A stretch of 64,000 bases of DNA from Sipunculus nudus. Taxonomy: Eukaryota; Annelida; Sipuncula; Golfingiida; Sipunculidae. The translations under genes and the position numbers were made by a program. The DNA lies in the NCBI GenBank assembly GCA_026874595.1, contig CM049307.1, positions 78,098,643-78,162,642 of the forward strand, given 5' to 3'. The notes under the pieces are model-generated. The model did not search any database, was not told where the DNA came from, and saw only the letters and a list, made by a program, of their open reading frames with translations. Positions 11,960 to 24,939 of this stretch are shown here, in pieces (the stretch's first letter is position 1; the number at the start of each line of letters is the position of its first letter).

Positions 11960-14900
11960 TTTGTCAATGTTTGTCAGGCTATCTCTCAGCACTTCAGAAT
12001 TCGGGGTGGGTCATGTGGTTGCCTGTTGGTGCTAGCCTACGACATACTGGGGTTGGCCTCACATGACACCCCAGTTGTGGATACCACTGGTGATGGTGCT
12101 GGAATCGGGCCGACCTGGACCTGTTTCATGTCTGCTCCATGGTGTCTGCAAAACGTCACCTGGTACAGGGCGAGTTGGTAATAGCTTGCTCAGAGCAAAT
12201 CGGAAGGAGTATTGATTTGTATATATTTATGTTGGCTGTATTTTAAAGATAACTGCATATAAGAATGATCCACGAAGTGTATACGATTGTGGTAAAACGG
12301 GGTGTTTACTATGAGACAGCTGTGATAAGGCATTCTGTAATTCAACTATCACCTAATCAGCATGACAATTTTTTTATTATAAAATATTATCTTTCGAATA
12401 CATATACTCGGGAAGAGACTTCAAAGTATTAAAACGCTCGGCAAAAAGTCCTACCGAGGTCAAGGCCACTTCTGTCAAAACGATCACCGGCACCCTGAAC
12501 TTTTTCCTTGCATTTGGGTTGTAGGAAACAACTTATTCGGCCTCTTCACAAATCAATACTCCTTCCCATTTGATAAACTGAGTTTGCACCTTTACAACCT
12601 TATATTTCACATAAATATTGCCAGAGATTTATCTGCTGCTCAAGTCAACTAATAGTATCTGCACAATTAACCATATCATTGGCTAATAACAAGGTCATGT
12701 ATCACTGAACTAAAGAGTATACAAAATGTGTAAACAGGCATTCCATCCCTTGACAGTGTTGACTCGAGTTTAGTTCATCACATCATGTTAAATAACTCAA
12801 TACTACCCTGGTGAGTCCTGCAGTCCAAATCACAGCACTGCATTTATGTTGGTTTCTCCAACACCTTAACATTTAATACACAGTTTACTTATTGGACATA
12901 CTTTTGGCAGATACAAGTTACATTACATGTAACACCTGCATGTATGACAGAGTTGCTTGCTGCAACAGTAACTATTCCAGCAGAGACCGTACACTCGTCC
13001 ATCTCTGAGAAGTAAACGAATGGACAATACTGCTGTACTAGTACCAGAATAAAGGTACTGATCAAATTAAAGTGACACGCCTGTTGCACCTTTACAACAA
13101 TTATCACAGAAAGTATGGAAAAGCAATGGATGTGCCTAACCTGAACTAGGACATCAAATTGTTGCGAGGGGCCTATAAAATACACTTGCCCATTGTAGGT
13201 AACTCCTAGGTAAATAGTGTGGCAGAAAACTTAATCACAATAATTACTATAGGCATTGGTACAAGGGCATTTCCGAGGGTAGTCCCTTTAGGATGATATA
13301 GGTTTTTCTTGTTCTCTGTTCTCTTTCCCATTCTACTTGTAGATGCAGATGGACCAGAATTATTAGAACGTGTACAAGACGCTCGGCTTTAAACTATTTT
13401 TGTAGTGGTACGGGAACCAAGCCATCCTCTTCCACAATAGACTGCAGTTTGAAAAAAAAATATCCTCCATGTGAGTAATCTATTGTTGGATTCCTTCAAG
13501 TCTTCCTGCACTGAAAGATTAACATGTGAGGTCAGTTGTCTGCTTCAATGTGACCTGACAGACACTAAGAGATTTCTCATTTTGCTTTGCTTGACTGGTA
13601 AATCTGCCAGGCATAAATTTTGGTTTCCCTCTGACTGAATGTATTGATCAGGCAAGTCCTCTCCAATTATCACATCCTTAGCTTGAGAGAAAGGGTCCTT
13701 AGATTCTGTTATGGGGGTCGAATTTTTTAAGCCACATATGATGTCACAGTCCAGGTTAAGGGCAGCAGGTTCCCTACAAAGGGGACTGACATCCTTCCAT
13801 CCACACCTAACATCGGCTTTCCTAATCAGATAGAAGTGCTTGTGTTACGACCAATATTGTTAATGGTAATAGGTAATGTTTAGGTTATAACAATCTCCAA
13901 GTAAAATGAAACAGGATTTACATTTTAGGTATAAATTTCAATAACACTTATAAATGACTGAAGTACTAATTTAAACACTCTCCATAAAAATATGCTTAAA
14001 CCCTTAGCTGAACAAAGTGGTTAGGCTGCACATTTATTCTATATGATGGTTAATCAATCCTGATTCATATTCACATAGATGTCAACTCACACTTGTGATG
14101 AAACTAAGTTGCATGTACCGATGTTTTCGATATTTTCACTTAGGGTGCACATCTTGACAGCAAGTTTACCTTTTGGAGAAATCAAATTTCAAACTAGATG
14201 TTACTTGCACAACGTGGCAAGCTAGTACCTTCCAAAGGTAATATCAAGCCCTATATACACCTTTCAGTGATGCTGAGAATACACTTATCTGAAATCAAGG
14301 CACCCAGTATTTCAAACTGTACATATTTTCACTGGTGGTATAAATGTGAATACAGAGAACCAGCTGATCACTGCTGGTGTAGCCATTCAGGGCTATGATT
14401 TAGTTATAATCAATGTATGTGCCAGTAATACTAACATAAAGATTAGCAAAGTTCCAACATATTTTCATAGTTTTTTTTGTATAAGCCAGCCTGTTCGGAC
14501 ACATCCTACATTGACTCGTAGAGGGACTTCAGTAAAATTAAAAGTTGGAGACCTCGTTTAAATGATATAAACACAAGTTTACAAGTGAGACACTCTAGTA
14601 TACGGGATTTATGGTTAAAAATAGCACTCATATTTCACATGTTTTCAGTTTATGAGACAGTATATGAGACTCTTTGATTCTTCAGATTGCCCTTTCAGTA
14701 TGTATACGCAATCTTGCAGCTTAATGGGTTTTAGCAACCTCTTTCTTTGTAAACTGTCTCTTGGCACCTAAATAGGGCGGGATCACAAGGGATGCCTGTT
14801 TGGGTTCAAAGGGATCTTATCAGCCATAAAATAATCACCTTCGACCAAAGAAAGAATCCCTGATCACTTTGTAATTTCTTTATCAGGTAAGACCAATTAC

Positions 14901-15590
14901 ATTGAGCTGACAAATGTAACAACTCCACAGGGACTGATTCCTACCAGGCTTTTCATAGTTGTTTGCTCTCCTGCAGTGAGAGAATGCCCCTGCGTGGCCT
15001 GTGATACATTAAATCTCACAGCCAAGTCTTGTTCATAAAAGCCTTCTCTCACTCTGCATAAAAAAACTGATCAACGAGATGAAGAGAACTGGGCAACATG
15101 ACCCATGGGTCACTTATGTGAACATGTTAAATAAAATGTGACCATGCTGTCATGGAGAAATGAGAACAATAGCGACAAAAATTGAACTAGATTAAATGTT
15201 TTTTTTTTATTTCAGACATTATTTCCAAATGCACAACGTAGTATTGTCCTCGATTTATATTATATATTTAACAAGCGAGTATCATATACAGGAATATGTG
15301 TGCTGTTGACAACGCACAAAAGGAACAAGACAACGGTCAGAGCGGCATCTGTCGTATACCAAGCAATACAATACTAAGTCCTTCATGGGATTTTACCAGA
15401 ACGTTACACTTGTTTGCTTCACTTCTCTTGACGATTTGAATGTTATAACACTGGTCGTAGTTTTCGTTAGCCATCTTTATTTCTAGGAGTGGTATTTTTC
15501 TTTTTACCATGGGGATATGCAGCAAGATGCATTTAAATAAGGTGGAAGCAGGAGACAGACAAATTCTCCGGTTCACGTAAACGATCTCTC
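11960..15590. other. Non-coding stretch, no identified gene
   Basis: No gene or RNA is recognised. Minus-strand frames at about 12,889-13,185 and 13,560-13,820 are open for 60-98 codons, but they have no known motif and no convincing splice context. Near 15,101 lies TGACCCATGGGTCA, a 14-bp palindrome that also marks one end of the ladder repeat at 21.9 and 40.6 kb. Confidence 0.5.
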
Positions 15591-15596
15591 ACTTCA

Positions 15597-15715
15597 GTAC
15601 ATATGTACTTTGCATCCAGGACACTGAAATTTACAACAGTTCCATGACCAGTTTGTTAATTTCAGTGCCACAGCTGGTGTTGTTTACCAGACCCATTTTG
15701 CTGTAAAGTCAGTTT
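15597..15715 (+). repeat. Palindromic dispersed repeat, copy 3
   Basis: Diverged copy of the repeat at 2,146-2,268. It shows GTACTTTGCATCCAGGA, CACTGAAATTTACAACA, TTAATTTCAGTGCCACAGCTG and TGCTGTAAAG in the same order. The inner ACTGAAATT...AATTTCAGT blocks are nearly perfect inverted repeats here. Confidence 0.65.
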
Positions 15716-15719
15716 CAGT

Positions 15720-16605
15720 AAATGGTAGAGGGATATTTGAGGAACCACACATACAGTAAAAAAACACGTGGAATCCGTATTTATTTACCCATATCGAAAT
15801 ATTGGACATTAGCGGGAACAGCCCAAACTACCTTAAACGGTTTTTTCACCTTGAAAGAATAAGTAAAAGTTCGTTTCCACTGTTCATGTGTCACGGAGGG
15901 TAGAACCCTTTACAGTGAATCGCCAGCTATGGAATACGGAGCCATTATTCCCGGAGAAATATATGAATCTATTTAAAAAAAAAATAATTCCCCCGTGTCT
16001 AAATTTACCAGGCAGAAGTGATAGAAGCACAACAATATCTCGGGCAGCGCATGTTGTTCCCTATTCGGGCTTGTTGCCAAACATCAAATAAAATTAACTG
16101 CCGCTCGATCAAATTTAAAGGAAAGCTCAACAGCAAATTATGGGATAACCGTGTACTCAAATGGTAAGAAAAAGTGGTACTGATTACAAAGTATATATTT
16201 TATTTAATCCGAAATTAAATAAAAAAACTGTCTTATGAAAATAATATTATCCTGCTTTAACATCAGTTAACAGTTACTGTAATAAAAGCCTTTTATAATA
16301 TGCCAATGTAGAGATTTAAAAGAATTATCGGCCTGTGTTTGTTTAAGGTTTCTTGGATTGCTTTCACAAGATATTGCCCGAGGATGAACTTACAACGTTT
16401 AAGTGCATGGTGGCACAGGCTTTTTTTTTTCACCCACCTCGTCGCCTTTCAGGTTTGTCTCTAACTTGCTGGTGCGGCCTGCGGTCAGTTATCCCCTACT
16501 GTTTGCAACTTTCCCCTCTTGCAGAGCCGCACAAAGAGCTCCGTATGGGCAAAGCTATCTTTGTTTACACGCTGAGCCAATCAGATTTTGTTTTATGGAG
16601 CGTTT
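15720..16605. other. Non-coding stretch
   Basis: No feature is supported. Two overlapping plus-strand frames at 16,353-16,679 encode no recognisable domain and adjoin a transposon fragment on the other strand. Confidence 0.45.
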
Positions 16606-16609
16606 GGTT

Positions 16610-16810
16610 TCAAGGATTTTCCCGAAAAGCCCTTGGTGGACAAACGTGTAAAACCCGTCCATTTCTCACAAGCGTGTAACTGGAACGTACTGCCTTGTGC
16701 AGCCCCACAGCCACTAGCAAGGCAAAGTACCACAGGATAAAGCAGTTTTTGTTTTGCCCAGCGCAGTTGTCGCAGTGAAGGTCTGCTGTACTTTCACCAA
16801 AAGTTATCAA
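16610..16810 (-). pseudogene. Fragment of transposon-associated protein with DNC-GQNKN block
   Basis: The minus strand encodes LHCDNCAGQNKNCFILWYF followed by a GLHKAV segment. I recognise the DNC-x-GQNKN block and the following W-Y/GLH pattern from a widespread, poorly characterised protein family found in many copies in invertebrate genomes and likely of transposon origin. After this the frame loses resemblance to the family, and no upstream or downstream domain can be joined. It is a short relic of about 60 codons with no sign of host function. The family assignment is from memory of the motif. Confidence 0.45.
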
Positions 16811-16814
16811 AAAT

Positions 16815-19800
16815 AATGCATATAAGATATACCTGCATTAAAGCTTTTACAGATAAGGTGAGCCCTCTCTATGAAAAAAAATCACCTGTTTGGGGATCCA
16901 CTCACAACACACCCCAAAGAGCCCAACATTCCTTAGAACCAGGAAGTTGATAGGACATGGTTGGAGGGGATTACTCTAGACAGCAGTTACAACAAAGGGA
17001 GATAATATTGTGTTCAATTATCTCTGAACACTGTGCAGCTCCAGCTTACCTGCCTTTTCTTAACATGTAATAAATATTCCAAAGCCATCCATGCATCTAG
17101 TGTAAAAAATATTCTCAAAACCCTATGTCCACATTCCCATCTTAAACTTGATTTTGCACAGCATTTGGAATTGTTTCCATCTGGTCCTCTTCCACCTGTT
17201 AAGAATCAGCTGGTTCACTACTGGCTCATCCACTAACCAGGTCAAGGTCTTCTTCTGTTTGGTCACAATTGGCAAATCCTTAATTGCCACACAGCGCCTT
17301 CGACGTCTGGACACGTTTTTAAATCCACCTTTTTTTCTATTTCGGCATTTTTAGCAAACCTGTGAGCTTATGTGATGGTGTTGCGTCTGTACGTTAACCC
17401 ATACTATCTTGAAAACGGCAAGAGTTAGCATCACGAAATTTTATGCAAAAAAATTAGTCATCTAACAAACTCTATCGGATTTTGCTTATTTATTTACTAA
17501 CCGCATTTTCTTAAATTAGATTTTATAAGGAAAAAGCAAAAAAAAAAACCTTTAAAAATCTAATTCTCCAAACCTGTTGAGCCAAATTGTCAAATATTGG
17601 ACAGAAATGATTCCTGGAACAATCTCTCGCAAGTTTGTTCGAATGGTTCAAGTTCTATGAATTTTGGCCGAGTTACAGGAAGTTGAACGTAGTCATCTGT
17701 CCAAAAAAACCATATTAAAATGACAATTTCAGAAACGGCTGAAGCTATCATCACCAAATGTTATACCAATGTTGATCACATGAGTCATATCTGAAATTGA
17801 GGTATTGGTGGCGCCACCTGCATAGGCCTTTTTCGTATGGGGGTCATCAGTGCCCGTATCACATTGACGACTACAAAAACTTCTTCTCTGTTAAATGTTT
17901 AATGTTGTATGAATATAATTTTCTTGAACATAGTGTTTTTGTGATGCTTATTCAAACAAAATTGATACATTAAATGTTTGGATTTTCCAGGAAACGTGTA
18001 GTATTAATTTTCGCTCCTGAAAATTCTTAAACATATGTAAAGAATGCAAATAAGCAGGTTCTTCCTTTGCCATAATAATAAAACAACACTATTAATTATA
18101 CATAATTCATCAATTATATATGGTTTCATGGTCCAGTATCTTACAAATCCAAAATAATAAATAACAGACACACCTTATACTAGGGTAATTTTGGAGTTTC
18201 TCTTAAGTAGATTGCAGCTGGGCAGTTCTGTTGCTTAGTTGGTGTTGACTGATGTAGCTGTGGTCTTTGCTAGTCATTCTTGAATGCTAGAGTGATAGAT
18301 GATGTTTCCATTACCCATGAACAACACAGTATAATATATTTATATCCCAAGACTGAAATCGTTTTCAGCATGGTCTCACCATGGAGTTTCAGTTAAGGAT
18401 GAGTTTCCTCTGGGTCGTGGAGGGTGTCCGATATCTTATTAACAAACCTCGCACCCAGTAGTACTAACTCCTTTCTTGTTGTGCCTCCATGGTCTGTCCA
18501 CTGCTGTATCTAACAGGTGTTTAGTATATAGATATGGGTTAGAGGACGGAGCATATTTAAAATGGGTTAACGACCTTCGATGGGGAGATGGATTGCTTGT
18601 TCTGAACACGTAAATCAAACATCTCTTATAGCAAGTTTCAAAATGGTTACAGTGACCTTTATATTTCAGGCTGTATTAGCAATCAAACAGAATGATTGTG
18701 AACCCCATATCTTTGAGGTTATACAGTTTCACACACATTGTTTCAATCAGGTTCTTAAAAAATGAATCGGATACGACAGCATCACAAATAACAGACATTT
18801 CCGGTTAAAGCAATAATTATTCAAAATATGAACACAACATATATATTTTTTATTTCTTTTTCAAATTTCACTTTTCTGTATGTAAGGATATTAAAAAATG
18901 TACTTGCGCAATAAGCAAAATTTTTAATTGCACTGCTTTCGTTTATCAACACTTGACATATAATGGAGATTCATCTACGAGTCATGAAGGATACCCTTAT
19001 TTTATCAGCTGATTGCTGCTTTACAGATTTGTTCGTATCAGGTTCATTCTTGCATTCCATTAGTCTCCTTCCCAGTACCACACAAGGAATGTCATCATAC
19101 TCCAGACGATAGCCTTAGGTTTTTGTGAGTCATACCACCATATATTCATATTAAACTCTCTAAATTCTTTAAGAAATATAGGAATTTAAAATTATCGACG
19201 GCAGATAGATGCGAATAGATTGATTTCATTATAAATACCTAAGTGCATTTCATGCACACTATTTAGTGGGGTCTATAGATGTCATGAACACTATTAAGTG
19301 GGGTCCATATGTTGTTACTAGTATACACCAGATCAAACGGTTATGTAGAAAATGCATGAAATAATCATTGAATAATCGACCATCAGTTTTTTTATCGTTC
19401 AATGATCGATTATGATTTTTAAACCAAATCCCAACACTGATAACTAATGATTATACGTGAAGCATAATACGTTAACTTAATGTTTTCATTAAAAGGCTGT
19501 ACACAGTGCTACTGCTACCGGTGATGCTATGTGAAACACAATATATGTAACTGATGGTAATGTTAGCATAATGATATTATGTGTACCAAGTAACACTACC
19601 CAATGACATTCACACCAAATGAAGCTACAGGGAAATCACCAGACCTGTATCTTGTAGTTTAAATTTAAACTGCTGTATGACAGTGTGTATAATAATGCAG
19701 CCATATCTAATTATGCTATGTGAAACACAAAGTGTATTCTTAAATATGTTTTACTTGAAACACAGTGCACAGTGCTACTCATACCTGATGATGCTATGTG

Positions 19801-21765
19801 AAACAATATATGTAAGTGATGGTAATGTTTGCATAATGAGGTATACAGAGTGGACATAGAGTAAGACTGCGTCATTCTGTCCCTGTGACATGCAAGAGAT
19901 TATATTGAGATGCGATGGGTTCGATGACCGTTGCATTGCATCTTTCCGTTCGACTCAAGTAGACTTACAAGTCCAGTGTAAATGTCTACTGAGTCGGGTA
20001 TTAATTAACGGCTTAGACTAAGACTGACCCGTGTTCCTTCACCAAGGGTTTATTTTTGCTGTTGACTAAACTTTACTTTGAAGTTCTACCTGTGAGTTGT
20101 CCGCCTATAAACACAAACAACGCCTCAAGGAGTATTATAACAAAAAATGTTCAATTATCGCATCCCGTTGGAAATAGTAATACACTCCCGCACTATGTAA
20201 ACATGTATATAGTTTGGGGAAAATGCCCCCCCCCCCCCGCCTCTCCTTCTCTCTCTCTCTCCCTCTCTCTCAAAACAGTAATATGGACTAACTCAGAAAT
20301 TGTGGAGTAATAAATAGGACAATATGAATTAATTTCGCATGTCAATAACTTTGTATAAACATATACGCCCTTATGTTTTTTCCGTTCATAAACACAACAA
20401 CATCGACTGAAAATGAAATATTATAGAATGGCGGATTTAAAAAAAAAATAGATATAACATACATTATCATTTACATTCATATCAGAATAAGAGTTTGCCC
20501 TTCACCTCAACAGAATTGTGACCAGTTAACTATCGAGGAAAATAAGTTTAATCAGATGAACTTTCTGAAACTGCCGTTCCTTACTTTAATGACCCGTCAC
20601 AAGAAAATATGTAATGGGTGCTGCTTTGAAACATTGTCCTCCAGCAAGAATTCGGATTATCCCGGATAAAACCTGAAAAATACAAATAAGAAAACTTGTA
20701 ACCTTCAGAATTAGTTTTCAAAGGAGTGATAAATTGAGCATTTGTACAGAATAAAATACAAACAAACAATTCACAATTAATTTACCTTTATCAATTTGAT
20801 TGATGATATGAATAAAATAAGTGAAAAAAAAATAAGACATAAATAAGAAATATATAACGTATAAATAAAATATATATTTAAAAAAAGGTGGTAATTATAA
20901 ATGTGCTTATTGTAGCAATGAAAATTTGGCAGGATTTTACTTCTTGAAATAATATTTTATTAAAGATCTGGAGTATCTCTCACAATTATTAATTTAATGA
21001 AAACTTGTTCCAGATGACAACTCTAGTAAAGGTATAAGTTAAAACAGTTTTATAGAGATCGAGGATATATACCTACAAATAAGTGGCACCATGATGGGAC
21101 TCCACTTTTAAGCCTGGCTGCCCGTCCACGGCTAGCTGGTAAAGCTTATGGAGATCTTTTACCTTGGGCTTGCCATGCTCTTTTCTGAGGGCCTCCTGCA
21201 GTGCAAGAAAGGACATTTTTTTTCAGGAGGCCCAATCCATGCCCACGCATAGCATTTCCCCAGAAACTGCTAGGTGTGGCACTTGTGTCCTCCTGCTTTG
21301 ATGTTGTGCTAGCCTTGATTCTACATGAGTCAAACCAAGGTGTTGAATAATGTTACATGTTAAAGTCCAATAGCAACATGATGTGAGGCCTATTTTTAAA
21401 AGGAGAGTGGTCAGATATATTCCTAGATTAATGTGAGAATGATGCTTTAAATGTTTGATATATTATAAATATGCCAACGAGATTGTGCTAAGGATATAAC
21501 AGTGTTGTTGATTTTTATTATTTTGTTAAATTAAAAATCGGATTTATTTGATTTTTAACGATTTTTTTCTATTTAAATCGTTTTTTAATTAAAATAATAT
21601 GGTAATACTTTACAGAATGTAAACTATATTTAGTCTGCTTTTAGACCAATGATAGTGGTCAAGCACACTTTTGAACATTGTGTATTGTAATATTTGACAG
21701 AATATTCCACTAAAGAAAGGATTTTTAAAAAAATTTATTATTTATTTGCTTTATAGTGATGGACA
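16815..21765. other. Long non-coding stretch
   Basis: No gene is supported. At 17,740-17,840 is a lone piece (GGTGGCGCCACCTGCAT) related to the array at 25-26.7 kb. At about 19,495-19,570 and 19,756-19,830 a segment containing GATGCTATGTGAAACA and TGATGGTAATGTT is directly repeated. A C-run followed by CT-rich sequence lies at 20,225-20,272. Minus-strand frames near 17,123-17,314 have a basic start but no known domain. Confidence 0.5.
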
Positions 21766-21767
21766 GT

Positions 21768-21903
21768 TTTTGAAAGCCCATATGATAAAATGCATGAACG
21801 ATGATGCCACCTACATTATTTTAATAAGTTGCCTGTGCAAGGATATATTGTCAACATGTCAGTCAGCTGAGAGTCATGACCCATGGGTCACTTGTTTAAT
21901 TAT
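21768..21903 (-). repeat. End fragment of ladder repeat family X
   Basis: The reverse complement of this segment matches 40,631-40,735: it starts with TGACCCATGGGTCATGAC and continues through CTCAGCTGACTGACATG, TATCCTTGCACAGGCAAC and GGTGGCATCATCGTTCATG. It is therefore a free-standing copy of one end of repeat family X, found without the ladder units. The 14-bp palindrome at the terminus is retained. Confidence 0.65.
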
Positions 21904-22817
21904 GCAATTGTATATAACTTTGTGTCTCTCTAATGCCCATAGGAGGTAATAAAAGGATTTAACTATATTACAAATACTCCCTGGGGGATGGATAAGCAGG
22001 CCTTAAAAGAAATAAGGCCTGCCATATTTTTTTATTAATGCTTTAATTTTGCATATGCTTAGTCAATTTGATCCTTTCTTTTACATCACTCACCACTCAC
22101 ACAAATGTCACTGATATCTCATGCCGCCGTGTGCTTAACCGCCCGGTCAAATGCTTCAATGTCTCTTTTTCTGTTCCACGGAAGTGGGTGTAAATATCCA
22201 AGAAACTGGCTCTTGGAACCAGGTACAGATTTTATCTGTTAGCGACACGTAAATCAGATGGCTGTTATCAAATGACAGGGGATTCTCACAGATGTCATTT
22301 TTTACACCGAGTTGATCAGCTCTTGTGATCCCGCTGTCCCATGTCGCTTCTTCTGTTAAGCCACAAGGGCATTTCTGCATAATGTATTTGATTAAATCAG
22401 AGCTAGTCGTCCTGTCACAATAGTTTTCTCCAACAATTAATGACCTTGCTATGCCCTCTAAATCTTTTATCTATTCGCAGATAAAGACATCATATCAAAT
22501 GCCCTATACAATGCATACACGTGTTAACCTAATATTGAAAACTTAACTATACCTGCAGTAGAGGATTGTTTTCGATGAAGCCAGTTTCTTTTCTTTTAAG
22601 GTCTGAACCAAGAACTAGAGTTCCTCTTCAAAATGACAGCTACACTTTCTTATATCCATTAAGATGTTAGGTCTTCAAAGAAAAACATTTTTTTTAGAAT
22701 AATGTATGTAAAGACAACATTTTTTTATAGAAAAAATGAATGTATATGAAGTGCCTGAGATTAAACAGAAGAAATAAAGCGAATCAGGAATGTGTGTGTG
22801 TGATGGTGGGTGGGTGC

Positions 22818-22821
<4 letters not shown>

Positions 22822-22856
<35 letters not shown>
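22822..22856. repeat. (GA)n microsatellite
   Basis: About 35 bp of GA, continued by GT-rich sequence to 23,050. Confidence 0.9.
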
Positions 22857-22862
<6 letters not shown>

Positions 22863-23795
22863 TGATTGTGAGGAAGGGTGTGTGTGTGTGTGTGTGAGGG
22901 GAGGGGAAGGGGGATGAGTAAGGGTGTGCGTGATTAGGATGGGTGTGTAAAGAGGGCGGGTTTTGGTGCGTGATTGTGAGGGTGTGTGCGTGTCAGTGTG
23001 TGTGAGAGAGATGGTGTGTGTGAGGGTGAGGGTTTGTGTGTTTGTGTATGTGTCAAAAGTGTATTAAAAGAAAATTGGATGCATAGTTTCAATATCAGAG
23101 GGATATCCAGCATCAATGAATAATGACCAGTCTGCATGATTAAAGGTAGCTTACTAGATAATCTTACGAGATAATAATCAACAAAATTTATATCAAATTA
23201 TTGTTTTATTTTACCCCCATTTTTAATTACCAAAATGAGGCAAATATACAGTCACCGTAGGAGTTGGTGTGTGTTTCACCAAATTACGTGTAGTTAACTG
23301 TTCACTGGTCGACCAACTTCTGGAACCTCTTATTTTAATTACAATGATAAGTTTGAAATCACCTGTCTTGAATTACACCTATTGTCTCTGTGACAGTATC
23401 GTCCTGACCAAGTCTCTTGAAGATGACATGCTTTACGTCTTTTGTAACTGTTGCAGTGCAGCACAATACAGGGCTGTTCGGGAAGAATGATCGGAGAAAA
23501 CCAATTTCCCCATAAGCTGTTTAAAACTCCGGGCCCTTGTAAAAGGGAAATGCTCATCATATAAACTGAAATTATATCATTTTCACAGACTTAAAGTTTC
23601 ATAAAAATTGAAATATTATATTCATTATTCTGTTTTAATCTCACGTTTTTGTTCATTTTGACTGAACACAAAAGCGTTTTTGTAAAAACATCACACGGCA
23701 TTATGCTTATCTTCAATGCATTCTTTCCAAATGCCATAGCGGCCGAAACAACAAAGATGTAATATAAAGGTTCCTTAAATTGTATTCACCCCCAT

Positions 23796-23801
<6 letters not shown>

Positions 23802-23846
<45 letters not shown>
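23802..23846. repeat. (TA)n microsatellite
   Basis: About 45 bp of alternating T and A followed by A+T-only sequence. Confidence 0.9.
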
Positions 23847-23849
<3 letters not shown>

Positions 23850-24939
23850 TTTCAAATATTATCATATTATCATATATAATATGTTATTAAATTGTATATT
23901 TTACATATTACAATTTTTAAATAATATATTATTATAAAAATATTATATAATATATAGATTATTATAATATACTTTTCTTAATTATTATTTCTTAATAATT
24001 ATTAATTATTATTAATTGTTATTTCGGAAATAACATCTAAATAAGATTCCCTCTAAACATATTGTAAGAGATATTTGCATACTGATTTCATCTGTACACT
24101 CTATTTCCAAACAAACCTTGTTCCTGTGTTTTATTGTGCTTTTGGTTTGGCAGTGCAAAAGCTTGTATACCATAGATGCTTGCTTGTTCAACTTGATAAG
24201 CCATGAGGCTTTTCAATGTGATATTGACCACTGTCATGCAACCTAGAAATCATAAAATGTTATGCGTGTTAATAAATCGCACATTATCTTTGTATCTAAC
24301 CAAACTTTCTTGGAAAAAACAATGAGCTCATCTGAATGGCATGTTATTTGTGTATACCCCATAACTTTCCAAATAACACATGTTGTTGTCAGAAATGCTG
24401 CTAAAAAAGACAAACGCAAAAACAATTAATAAGAAATAAGCCCTGCCGCTTGACGGAGTAAAAATTAAGCAGATGATATTGTAAAAGATCAACTTAATTA
24501 TTACATCAACCATTCATAGCATAATAATAACCAGCATACCCCTAAGTGACCTCAGTGCCAACTGTTGTTCTACAATCCCCATAGGTCGAGAGGTTTACAA
24601 CGCTTTTCCTTCAAGCAAAACTTAAAGGTTCATGGTCCGCACTTTGCTCTCTGGGGTTGCACCAATGACGGGAATGGTTAGGTTAACAACAAACCCCACT
24701 TTATGAATATGGACATTTTGTTTCAGTGCATATTGACGCAGAGCTTCATTATTGTATCCGCCAAAACAAAGTTTAGCGGATACTATGTTTTTTACCGGGT
24801 TCAACCGCCGCCGCGTTCGTTTCCCGAGAACTCCTCTGAGACTACTGGACTGATTTTTTTCCGAAACTTACACCCATTATCTGGTCACAGGTAAACTGGT
24901 GCCTAACCAATTTGCGTTGACCTCTGACCTTTCCTCTCT

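Larger units (their letters stand above)
21906..24935. other. Non-coding stretch with GT/GA-rich block
   Basis: No gene is identified. A (GA)n tract lies at 22,822-22,856, embedded in GT/GA-rich sequence from 22,790 to 23,050. A (TA)n tract lies at 23,802-23,846, followed by about 200 bp of nearly pure A+T. A 74-codon minus-strand frame at 22,156-22,380 has no recognised motif. Confidence 0.5.

Noticed and set aside
13560-13830. Minus-strand open frame of about 80 codons
   Set aside because: No recognisable motif; flanked by stops and without convincing splice sites.
16353-16679. 108-codon plus-strand gene
   Set aside because: No domain; it includes a T-run and overlaps the transposon fragment on the opposite strand.
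22934-23137. His/Thr/Pro-rich minus-strand frame
   Set aside because: Translation of GT-rich simple sequence.
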